This document shows positions 54,365-62,737 of a DNA stretch of 64,000 nt, one piece after another. The position numbers and the translations under genes are program-made. How positions within the stretch are numbered: position 1 is the first letter of the stretch; every line of letters begins with the position of its first letter. The notes under the pieces were generated by a model. The model saw only the letters and a program-made list of their open reading frames with translations, did not search any database and had not been told where the DNA came from. This DNA comes from Candidatus Nitrosocosmicus arcticus (GTDB lineage: Archaea; Thermoproteota; Nitrososphaeria; Nitrososphaerales; Nitrososphaeraceae): NCBI RefSeq assembly GCF_007826885.1, contig NZ_ML675581.1, positions 62,001 through 126,000 of the forward strand, written 5' to 3'.

Positions 54365-55192
54365 TTAACTATATGGCAATTCAGATGAAAGGCCACTTAA
54401 GAATGAAAGTGTTTCGCTTAAATCCTTGCCGCCTGTAGTCCATACAATTAATGTTTGTATATCTCCTGTTCCCTGTTGTCCGCCTCTCAAATCTGTAAAG
54501 TCATAAGTATTGTCGACTGTAATTCCTGCACTAGTTATTTGTTGAATATAGTCATCAATATCTTGTGTGGGAACCATCAAAATTCCAACTGTGTCAATAC
54601 TGCCTGAACTTGAATTTGAAGCAGATGAGCTAGTTGGTGTTAGCGGCGATTGGATGTTACCTACAGTAACAGCTCCAGTCATTGTTACGCCCGGGTCACC
54701 TTCTGCTTGGTAATTAAACACACCTGGATTACTAAATGTAAATGGATTAGAGGCTTGACTATCAACGATTTCTCCGGTATTAAACAGAGAAGTGGTTCCA
54801 TCGGTGCCTTTTACATCTATAGTGCGTTCATGACCTGCGTCACCATTAAACCATAGAACGGTAGTTCCAGTGTTAACTACTGCATTTTCGGGGACAAAAT
54901 GTTGGTCCAAAAATCGAGCTTCGTTGTCTTCACCAGCAGCATGATGACCTTCATTAGGGATAAGGATGACAAGAGTTTGTATATTGTTACCTAAAGTCAT
55001 TGTCTTTGTGTTAAATGTATTTTCTGCACTAATATTTGGTTGTAAGTCGACACTACCAGTACCATTATTAGATGAATCTGCTTGCGCAAATACATCCTGG
55101 GTGGAAACATAAGAAATAGGGCCTAATAATGCTAACATGCCCACGATAGCTAAAATTAGATGAATACTTGATACTTTATTTTTATTATTCAT
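54365..55192 (-). CDS. Exported cupredoxin-like protein lacking the Cys ligand
   Basis: 275 residues; signal peptide at about 10-37 (DVFAQ). Residues 66-180 follow the cupredoxin order: QHFVPENAVVNTGTTVLWFN, GHERTIDV, FTFSNPGVFNYQAEGDPGVT. The first His is present (GDAGHERT), but where type-1 copper proteins have C-x2-H, it has YQAEGDPG. Copper binding is therefore doubtful. The C-terminal 80 residues (VGILMVPTQDIDDYIQQITS, TGDIQTLIVWTTGG) are another domain of unknown role. It is divergent to the FTR1 gene, whose start is 181 bases away. Confidence 0.75.
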   Translation of the reverse strand: MNNKNKVSSIHLILAIVGMLALLGPISYVSTQDVFAQADSSNNGTGSVDLQPNISAENTFNTKTMTLGNNIQTLVILIPNEGHHAAGEDNEARFLDQHFVPENAVVNTGTTVLWFNGDAGHERTIDVKGTDGTTSLFNTGEIVDSQASNPFTFSNPGVFNYQAEGDPGVTMTGAVTVGNIQSPLTPTSSSASNSSSGSIDTVGILMVPTQDIDDYIQQITSAGITVDNTYDFTDLRGGQQGTGDIQTLIVWTTGGKDLSETLSFLSGLSSELPYS

Positions 55193-55373
55193 TAACAGAA
55201 AGTGGCGCTTTTAGTTACATAAAACATACTATTGTTCTAGAAAATGAGAATCGTATAGTAGTTTATTAATGAATAGGGTATGGATATAAAATATCTTACC
55301 CTTAGGGTGTTGATTGTTACAAATATTTAGTTAGATTTATTAGTGAATTAGGGCATCCTAATTCAAAGCGTTA

Positions 55374-57923
55374 ATGCATCCAACCAAATCCTCTTACTAT
55401 TATTTTACTAGTTTTTCACTCCCTTTGTTAACTAGTATATTCTTTTTAGTTTCAGTTGGTATCGTTTTAGGATTTAACGATAACAACAACAGCAACTACT
55501 CCTCTGTATTTGGGATAGATGTTACTAAAAAAATAAACTTATCTCCAGAGGAAGCACAAATGATTTTTCTTAATTTAGAGAGAATTAATTCACAAATTGA
55601 TTTAACCGCTCAGAATTTAAAAGACAATGATACAGAGGGGGCATTTTATCATTCTTATATTCCTCACTCTGTTACTTATCCTACAATTAAACAAGCTTTG
55701 GATAAAGTTGACCCTTCCGCATCAATTAAATTAGAAGGATTACTAACAGACTTGCCGATTTTCGTAAATTCAAAAAGTAAAAATGAATCCCCGTCTTCTG
55801 ATGTTTTTTCATCTGTTAATTTAGAATCTAATTTGAATCAAATTCAAAAGACTACCAAGAATTTGACTGGTACTCTTTTGATAAATAGAGTAAATGGTAC
55901 AAACCCGTCTGATATATTACCTATCTTATCTAACAATGATTTGCTTACTTTGCAAACTTCCTTGTTACTATTGGATGATTCTTTGCAATCTTACCTAAAG
56001 TCAAATCTATCAAATGTAAAATCCGCAGAACACTCCATTAATCCATTAAATCTAGTAGATTACCAAAATTCTATGGGTTTGCTCGATAGCTCGGAGAGAT
56101 TATTATTTTCAATAATTAGCCTTGATTCAAATACGCTCTCAGAAAGTCAACTATACTATGACGAAATCGAAAATGCGATTAGAGATAAACAAGATAGTCA
56201 AATTATATCCAATCTTATTAATTCTGTAAAGAGCAATTATGACGCCATTTCGCCCACAGATGTTACCCCTTATTATACAAATGAAAATGCAGTATATTTT
56301 AAGAATATTCATGAATTATTGTCTAAAGTAATTGAATCTATTAGCATAGGAAATTATTCACAAGCTGACAAATATGCAATTGAGGCTTATCTGGATAATT
56401 ATGAATATCTTGAAGCTCCTATTGAAAAGATAAATTCTACATTAAAAAATGCTTTAGAAATTAATCTAAGGGAGAATTTGATTGACAAAATCGATGCAAG
56501 GCAGCCTCTATCAGAAATTTCTTTATTTGTGAATAAGACCATTATACCTGAACTATTAATAGTCGAATCGTTATTGCAGGGACATTATTCAACTATCATT
56601 CAGCAACCCGATATTCAATCTGCGAATCAACTTGATAACAGGACTAGTTTTACAAGTTCTATTGCCAATTTAGATTCGCTACGGGAAGGGTTTGGCGTAT
56701 ATACTGGAGAAAGAAAAGTAATGGGAGATGTTGCTGATTCACAAAAACAACTAGTTCGAAATAATGTAGATGAAATACGACTAGGATTAAATAAAATATT
56801 GGCTCTCTACAAAGAACAAAAATATGATGAATCAATAAGTGAGGCCCGTGCAGTTTACCTAAATAGCTATGAAAATATTGAGATTCCACTTAGACCAATA
56901 AATCCAGATTTTACCCTTGACGTGGAAATCAAATTTGCAGAATTAAGAAACCTATTACAACAAAAAGAATCGTATGAAATAATTGAGAAAAAAATAATAG
57001 AAATACGAAATGGATTAGATGAGTCTGAACGGCTTGTATCGGGTACTGGTATCATTGCTCCAACAATTGCATTTTCATCCTCTATATCCATAATATTTAG
57101 AGAAGGTCTGGAATCAGCCCTGATAATCGGAGCGATGCTTACATATTTAGAAGCTTCTAGAAATGAGAAATTTAAAAAACATATCTATTTAGGAATAATT
57201 CTTGCAATTGGTGCTACCGCCATTATATGGATAATAGCCGATCACATGATACAAATTACAGGAGCAAGTAGAGAATTAATAGAAGGTGTAGCAGGAGTTT
57301 CTGCTGTAGCAGTACTCTTTTGGGTAAGCTTCTGGGTCCTAAATAAAATTGAAACTAAAAAATGGATTGAATTTGTAAAATCTAAAGTATGGCAAGCAAC
57401 AACTACTGGAAGTGTAATGGTTTTTGTGTTATTATCTTTTTTTACTATTTTTAGAGAAGGATTTGAAACGGTCCTATTTTATCAGTCTATGTTTAGCTAT
57501 GCAAAATACATGGAGTCATATGTAATAGCTGGACTACTTATAGGACTTGCTATTGTTATATTTGTTGCATTCATAATAAAAAAACTGGGAAAGCGACTTC
57601 CATTAAGGGTACTATTTGGAATGACAATGGGGATAGGTGCCTACATGTCTGTAGCTTTTATAGGAAACGCAGTAAGGTCATTTCAGGAAGCAGACTATAT
57701 ACACACTACACCTTTGATAGGGATAATTCCTAGATTGGATATAAATATAGCCTCAATGACTGGGATTCATCCAACATTGGAGACCTTTGTAGCTCAATTA
57801 ATTTTATTGGGAATTTATGCAGTAGGCTCTACATATGTATTGATATTACTTCCAAGAAAGAAAAAGAAAATAGAACTATCTAGAAAATCCATGGCTGAAA
57901 GGTATAGTACGAAATCAGATTAA
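55374..57923 (+). CDS. FTR1-family iron permease with large extracytoplasmic domain
   Basis: 849 residues. Signal or anchor at about 14-33. Residues 50-560 are a long helical exported region with repeated patterns (QIDLTAQNLKDNDTEGAFYH, NYSQADKYAIEAYLDNYEYLE, KYDESISEARAVYLNSYENIE). From about 567, seven membrane helices carry both FTR1 signatures, REGLE at 576-580 and REGFE at 694-698, which bind and move iron. FTR1 permeases take up Fe(III) after oxidation, in yeast by a multicopper oxidase and in bacteria by EfeO/EfeB. Here the partner could be a cupredoxin, but none is in the same operon. Confidence 0.92.
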   Translation: MHPTKSSYYYFTSFSLPLLTSIFFLVSVGIVLGFNDNNNSNYSSVFGIDVTKKINLSPEEAQMIFLNLERINSQIDLTAQNLKDNDTEGAFYHSYIPHSVTYPTIKQALDKVDPSASIKLEGLLTDLPIFVNSKSKNESPSSDVFSSVNLESNLNQIQKTTKNLTGTLLINRVNGTNPSDILPILSNNDLLTLQTSLLLLDDSLQSYLKSNLSNVKSAEHSINPLNLVDYQNSMGLLDSSERLLFSIISLDSNTLSESQLYYDEIENAIRDKQDSQIISNLINSVKSNYDAISPTDVTPYYTNENAVYFKNIHELLSKVIESISIGNYSQADKYAIEAYLDNYEYLEAPIEKINSTLKNALEINLRENLIDKIDARQPLSEISLFVNKTIIPELLIVESLLQGHYSTIIQQPDIQSANQLDNRTSFTSSIANLDSLREGFGVYTGERKVMGDVADSQKQLVRNNVDEIRLGLNKILALYKEQKYDESISEARAVYLNSYENIEIPLRPINPDFTLDVEIKFAELRNLLQQKESYEIIEKKIIEIRNGLDESERLVSGTGIIAPTIAFSSSISIIFREGLESALIIGAMLTYLEASRNEKFKKHIYLGIILAIGATAIIWIIADHMIQITGASRELIEGVAGVSAVAVLFWVSFWVLNKIETKKWIEFVKSKVWQATTTGSVMVFVLLSFFTIFREGFETVLFYQSMFSYAKYMESYVIAGLLIGLAIVIFVAFIIKKLGKRLPLRVLFGMTMGIGAYMSVAFIGNAVRSFQEADYIHTTPLIGIIPRLDINIASMTGIHPTLETFVAQLILLGIYAVGSTYVLILLPRKKKKIELSRKSMAERYSTKSD

Positions 57924-58035
57924 GGACTGCTGTAAGTAAATTTCCATCATCGGCGTGACCCCATCATCAAACTTTTTGAATATTGTTCTAAATTAATAAT
58001 AAACATAATAGAATCTAATTCTTAATAAGGACAGA

Positions 58036-58848
58036 TTGACTACTGTAATAGCGATAAAATGTAAAGATGGTATTGTCATTGCAAGTGATGGTCAGGGTAC
58101 GTCTAATACAATAAAGTTAAAATCTAAAAAAATTTACGGTATAAACAAATTTGTCGGGCTAGGTGGCGCTGGAGATTCTTCTCAGATAAAATTTGTTGTC
58201 AATCAACTTGAAAAGGACCTGAAACCCAATGAATGCAAGGAATTTGAGGTGGAAGAATTGTTGCAAGCTATGATTGCCAAAACATTTGCAAATTTGCATA
58301 AATTCAAGAATGTAGATCATTGTTCAAATTCTGGATACTATCTAGAATCATTTTTGCCTTTTTGTCCAGATATATTAATAATTACAAAAGTAAAAAATGA
58401 AAAGGGTGAAACATTCTATCTTTATCGTGGAGGCTTTGGTGAAATCGGGAGATTTAAAGTTAAGACTTCCGATGTATTTTTGGTAAGTAATGATTTTGAG
58501 GCAATAGGGTCTGGTTCAAATCTCGCTTATTTAGTTCTTAACCAACAAACTAGAATGTATTCTTTAACTAATAAAAAACTGACCGATTTGCCACTAAGCA
58601 TCTGTATAGGAATAGCATTATATGTAATCAGTGAAGTTAAAGACATTGATTCATTATCGGGAAAAGATACACAAATTGCAGTAATTGATAAAGATGGGTT
58701 TAGAGAAATACCAACAGATGAGCAACCCAATCATTACGATACTATGGTTGAGAATTTAACCAGTTTAATAAAGGATTTATCTAATAACGGCAAAATGAAA
58801 GAAATGGTTAAAATAATGTTATCCACAAGTCAAACAACTATTCTGTGA
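58036..58848 (+). CDS. Proteasome/HslV-like Ntn hydrolase
   Basis: 270 residues with TTG start. Removal of the initiator exposes Thr2 in TTVIAIKCKDGIVIASDGQG. Counting from it, Asp17 and the Lys pair (KSKKIYGI) match the catalytic Asp/Lys of proteasome beta subunits and HslV. The DGQ-x-T...NT context is closest to HslV (DGQAT). A 30-residue insert with two or three Cys (HCSNSGYYLESFLPFC) and an extra C-terminal 60 residues are not in either family. The end GSGSNLAY keeps the SGSG-like loop. No ATPase partner is nearby. Probably a cytosolic peptidase or an alternative proteasome-type protein. Confidence 0.8.
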   Translation: MTTVIAIKCKDGIVIASDGQGTSNTIKLKSKKIYGINKFVGLGGAGDSSQIKFVVNQLEKDLKPNECKEFEVEELLQAMIAKTFANLHKFKNVDHCSNSGYYLESFLPFCPDILIITKVKNEKGETFYLYRGGFGEIGRFKVKTSDVFLVSNDFEAIGSGSNLAYLVLNQQTRMYSLTNKKLTDLPLSICIGIALYVISEVKDIDSLSGKDTQIAVIDKDGFREIPTDEQPNHYDTMVENLTSLIKDLSNNGKMKEMVKIMLSTSQTTIL

Positions 58849-59236
58849 GCAATTTTTTGATTTGACTCCTTTGTTATCTTTTTATTTAAGACGGTTTAAC
58901 CTTCTATTCTCCTTAGAATTTAATTTAGGTAGGAATAGTTGTACGATTGATCTAGTTTGTAGCTCGACATATTAAATTAATTTTTATGTAATTTTTAATT
59001 AAGATTATAAATTTAGTAGTATTTACATATATAATATCTAACAATTTTGAAATCACAAAACGAGTTATACTATTACCTCACTGATCTAATATCTACTCTT
59101 TGTTTTGGCCATTAAATATAAAACATTTATGGTACAAATGACAAAGTGAATTGATATTTTAAATCCTAAATATATAACCACAATTAGTTCCTTGTATCAA
59201 TTTACTTAATATCTATCGTTTGTAAAGCTGATTACA
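58849..59236. other. Non-coding stretch
   Basis: Very AT-rich; no gene or structure recognised besides the likely promoter of the gene at 59237. Confidence 0.35.
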
Positions 59237-59611
59237 ATGAAAACAAAACTAATCCTTAGTTTCGGGGTAATGCCACTAATGTTAGCAACACTATTTTTGA
59301 CTGTTGCTACTAGTATGGATGCAAACGCTCAAAATAACACTAAACAAGTGATACAACAACCGCTGGCCCAAACAGCTGATCCACAACAAATCAAGAACTA
59401 TCTGAATGGGGCTATCCAAGCGTTAGACAACGGTAATAATACCCAAGCAGAACTGCAATTAGACTTAGCCGATGAACAGATGGAGCTATTGACAGGAACT
59501 AACTCTGTTGAGGATGATAAAGGAGAGGAGGACGAAGTAGAAGAAGGACCTGGAGAAGATGCAGATGAACAAGGAGATGTTGACGTCAACGATAAAGAGG
59601 ACGCTCCATAA
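59237..59611 (+). CDS. Small exported protein with acidic tail
   Basis: 124 residues; signal peptide at about 6-31 (DANAQN). The core is one helix, DPQQIKNYLNGAIQALDNGN to ELQLDLADEQMELL, resembling the helical part of the exported protein at 19902-20339 and of other archaeal exported proteins. The last 35 residues are Glu/Asp/Gly-rich. An acidic tail can bind cations. Function unknown. Confidence 0.65.
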   Translation: MKTKLILSFGVMPLMLATLFLTVATSMDANAQNNTKQVIQQPLAQTADPQQIKNYLNGAIQALDNGNNTQAELQLDLADEQMELLTGTNSVEDDKGEEDEVEEGPGEDADEQGDVDVNDKEDAP

Positions 59612-59893
59612 TAATTTTGACTCTAGGTCGGTTTATATAAAAGGAACACAATACAACCTGAATACAATTTCTTTTTTTTCATTTTCATTTAAATTGGTTG
59701 AGTCAAATTAACTTCATAACAAATATGATACAAGTGACTAAATACAACTTGATAATTCTGGAGTTTTAACATAGGTCAATTAGATGTTTGTACCACAAAT
59801 AATTTTATACTCAGAGCATGATATGAATATCAAGTTGGAATTTGTTAGATACTATCACGGATAATATGACCACACTAGGCGGTTCGGTAGATT

Positions 59894-60445
59894 GTGGGTG
59901 GAGATGAACTTGAAGGTACCGCTAACATGATACTTCAAACTATTAAGCTTAATCCAGGCAGCCATTTACGTATGATAAAAGAAGGCATGAATATTTCAAT
60001 GGGGACAACTCAATATCATTTGAATAGACTGGAAAAAAGTGGTAGAATTACATCTACTAGAAATGGTCTTCATAAACATTACTTTCCTATTGGAATTTTT
60101 CAAGAAAATGAAAAAGAAATTCTTCAAGTATTAGGTCAGGAGACCGCTAGGGATATACTTATGACCATAATAGAAAAACAAACGCCAACTCAAACAGATA
60201 TTGTGAATAGTGTAGGAATTTCTGGAGCTTCTGTTAATTGGCACCTTAAACGATTAATAGCCATTAAATTAGTTGAAGAAACGAAGGATGGTCATTTCAA
60301 ACGATATCATGTATTTGATATTGAAACCTCTAAATATATAACAACTTTAATGCGAAATTACTATCCTAATATTTGGAACAAATGGAGTAATAGATTGATT
60401 GAAATATTTTTGTCCCTATCTGGTGAGGAGATGGATAAAGCATAA
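59894..60445 (+). CDS. Two-winged-helix transcriptional regulator
   Basis: 183 residues with a GTG start. The first winged helix (8-65: TANMILQTIKLNPGSHLRMI, GTTQYHLNRLEKSGRI) and the second (75-140: RDILMTIIEKQTPTQTDIVN, ISGASVNWHLKRLIAIKLVE) follow one another, as in archaeal MarR/ArsR-like tandem regulators. The stop codon is two bases before the next ATG. The same arrangement of regulator plus small membrane protein is at 495-1268, with a single-domain regulator. The target is unknown; autoregulation is plausible. Confidence 0.85.
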   Translation: MGGDELEGTANMILQTIKLNPGSHLRMIKEGMNISMGTTQYHLNRLEKSGRITSTRNGLHKHYFPIGIFQENEKEILQVLGQETARDILMTIIEKQTPTQTDIVNSVGISGASVNWHLKRLIAIKLVEETKDGHFKRYHVFDIETSKYITTLMRNYYPNIWNKWSNRLIEIFLSLSGEEMDKA

Positions 60446-60447
60446 AC

Positions 60448-60792
60448 ATGTTTATGATATTTGATGCCACATTACCATTGTTATTTGTTTATGCAGGAAT
60501 GTTTCTAGAATTAAATGTAGTTGAGGGAATAGAAACTATTATTCTCGCCATTACTGGAATTTTTTCACTATTGCTACTAGGATTATCAATTTCTGCTTAC
60601 AGGAAAACAGGATTAAAAAAAATATTATTTGCTGCTACAGCCTTTGCTCTTTTTGGAGTACAGTTGCTAGTAGAATCTTTAGAAGAGAACTTTGACTATC
60701 TTGATACAGATATCATGTCTGTAATAATGACATCTATGACCATGGGGATTTTAATACTGTTTTTCTTAGCTATAATTAAAAAAAATAACTGA
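60448..60792 (+). CDS. Small four-helix membrane protein paired with a regulator
   Basis: 114 residues with membrane segments at about 4-20, 26-47, 58-75 and 89-110. It starts two bases after the regulator's stop codon, so the pair is certainly co-transcribed. Acidic residues sit in the loop LVESLEENFDYLDTD. No enzymatic motif. It may sense the membrane or an ion for the regulator; this is inference. Confidence 0.78.
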   Translation: MFMIFDATLPLLFVYAGMFLELNVVEGIETIILAITGIFSLLLLGLSISAYRKTGLKKILFAATAFALFGVQLLVESLEENFDYLDTDIMSVIMTSMTMGILILFFLAIIKKNN

Positions 60793-61015
60793 TGACATCT
60801 TGGAGATACCGTTAATCTACCAAATTATTTTAATTTCCGGAATTCATCGAATCGATCGGGTCTGCTGTTCCTCAAGAGTGAATATAATTTTGATGTCTTG
60901 AACAGACAAATAGGAAACCAGATTAAACTTGCTGGTGCAAATGGAGGATTTTTGATACATTAGCTTGTTAGTTCATCCATTTTTACCTGCTGTATATGAT
61001 GACACTTCATTCCTG

Positions 61016-61573
61016 TTATCTCTGCAAGTTATTTATTATGCGATATTTAAGTTGAACAAATCGATTATCAAATACTACCGTTTTAATAGGTTCTAATAAA
61101 ATTTCATTTGTTACCGGTCCAAATAAAGGTCGCCCTTCACCAAGAATTATGGGAAGTATTGTAATCGTAATCTCATCAACAAGATTACAAGAAAGAAAAT
61201 TTTGAATGGTTATTCCTCCATCTACATATACATTTTTAATATTTTCATTAGATAGTTTATTAATTAATCCTGTAGGCGAGGCAGAAGATACTGAAACCTT
61301 GTGGTTCAATTTCAAAGGAATATCTAATTTCACAGATGTTAATACAATGACTTGCTTATTCTCATATGGCCACTTGTCAAGGGTTATTACAATTTCAAAA
61401 GCATTTCTACTCATAAAGATAATATATATACTTTCAATGAAGGTTTGGTAACCGTTGTCTTGATTGGAAGGAAATCGTTCAATCGAATTTTTTTACCCAA
61501 TCAATACTTTCATCTTTTTTGCAATAAATCCATCCAAACTAGTTGCTACAAAAACAGATATCTTGGAAACCAC
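61016..61573 (-). pseudogene. RibD/DHFR-like reductase, frameshifted near the N-terminus
   Basis: From a GTG at 61573 the frame reads SKISVFVATSLDGFIAKK, the normal start of RibD C-terminal/dihydrofolate-reductase-like enzymes, and then loses frame at a run of A. A second frame gives DESIDWVKKFD-stop, and a third continues GYQTFIESIYIIFMSRNAFEIV and runs intact to 61016 through KQVIVLTS, NVYVDGGITIQNFL and LPIILGEGRPLFG. Two frameshifts destroy about 60 N-terminal codons. The remaining 132 codons start at ATG 61414, but would lack the first strand of the nucleotide fold. Confidence 0.75.
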
Positions 61574-61737
61574 AATTTACAATATGGAATCTGGTTGAAA
61601 AATATATTGAAAATGGATTGTAGTTGCTATTATTATCTATCATGGAAAGACATTACATAGAATAATACATACAATATTTTATGGCATGGTGAAAACCTAA
61701 GTCCAAAATTGCATTAGAATAGTCAAAGCCGGCATAC

Positions 61738-61758
61738 TTAGGCATGCCAGCTGCCTAG
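61738..61758. repeat. Small hairpin
   Basis: TTAGGCA and TGCCTAG pair over seven bases (one T-G) around the loop TGCCAGC, in a locally GC-rich patch (61728-61758). No T-run follows. Confidence 0.45.
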
Positions 61759-61922
61759 AATACCATATAAGAACTAAGGATTATCCAACTCAGTTTGAAA
61801 TACAGTATATTACGGGTGATATTTATGATATACTGAATGTTTTCACGGTCGATAGGGCAACAGTAGGTTTGCAGAAAAAGGAGAATCTAACAAGCTCATG
61901 AAAAACATGATTGAATTAGAGA

Positions 61923-62066
61923 ATGGCGTTTGAATTATTGGGGCTTGCTACATATTCTAACAACGAATCCACAGTATCATCATACGCAACAATTTTTGAT
62001 ATATTGTGGCTAAAATCGGAGTTTACTACCTCAAATAATTATCAAATTGAGGCCTATAATTGTTAA
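61923..62066 (+). pseudogene. Fragment resembling a sensor histidine kinase
   Basis: A 47-codon frame, MAFELLGLATYSNNESTVSS followed by YATIFDILWLKSEF, resembles the segment before the kinase core in Nitrososphaerota sensor kinases (pattern ATYSN...SSY.SIFE.LW). No H-box or ATP-binding box is present nearby. Read as a fragment; moderate support. Confidence 0.4.
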
Positions 62067-62254
62067 AGGAGTATTACACTGTGGGATTAATTTCCTAATG
62101 ATATGCGGGTCGAAAGTATTATGCGATTACCTATGACAATTGTCCGTCATATTTTAGTCCTACTAAAACTAATATTGCTTTAAAAAGACATCAATCAATT
62201 TATAGGTTTTAGAATACGATGGTAAATAAAATCCGGTTTAAAGGTGTAAACGGG

Positions 62255-62291
62255 TTATTACGTGTCGGGTAAATCAAACCCCGACTAATAA
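62255..62291. repeat. 37-base inverted repeat
   Basis: TTATTA and GTCGGG (separated by CGT) on the left pair with CCCGACTAATAA on the right, 12 pairs in all with a three-base bulge and a ten-base loop. May be a transcript end of a lost gene or a structured RNA. Confidence 0.55.
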
Positions 62292-62737
62292 TCAAAAAAC
62301 AACGGTTTTGTTGATAGTCTTTTATATTAATTAATTCCATAAATAGCGTAGTAGATAAGGCATTTTGTCGAATAATGATAAAATTGCAGGCATGTACCCG
62401 TTATGAAGTGTTTAGTAGAGGAGGCTATTACCTTTACGTGGTAAAAAAATTAGTCCGATTCAATTTTACAAGAATGCCAGAACGTTTTATCTCCTATTTC
62501 CACATTCACTATGCCCAGTCTCTTGTTAGATTTTTAGTTTCAAGATAGGGGCTTATCCTCCTACTTCTTTTGTCTTTAGTTTCTGGAAATATGTCTTCCT
62601 TATGTAAAATAATATACCAATGCCGATGGAATACTTGATCTTAAAATATTCTAATGATAGATTAGATAAACCTTATTTTTTACAAGAAAATATCTTTTCC
62701 TGTGAATTAAAGGAGATACTATCGCAAAAACATTTAA

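Larger units (their letters stand above)
61574..62737. other. Gene-poor stretch with relics and inverted repeats
   Basis: Holds a histidine-kinase-like fragment (61923-62066), two inverted repeats (61738-61758 and 62255-62291) and short unassigned frames. An AAAGGAGA Shine-Dalgarno-like sequence at 62709 lies just ahead of the glucose-dehydrogenase remnant. The 67-codon frame at 62620-62823 overlaps that remnant out of frame. Confidence 0.45.
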
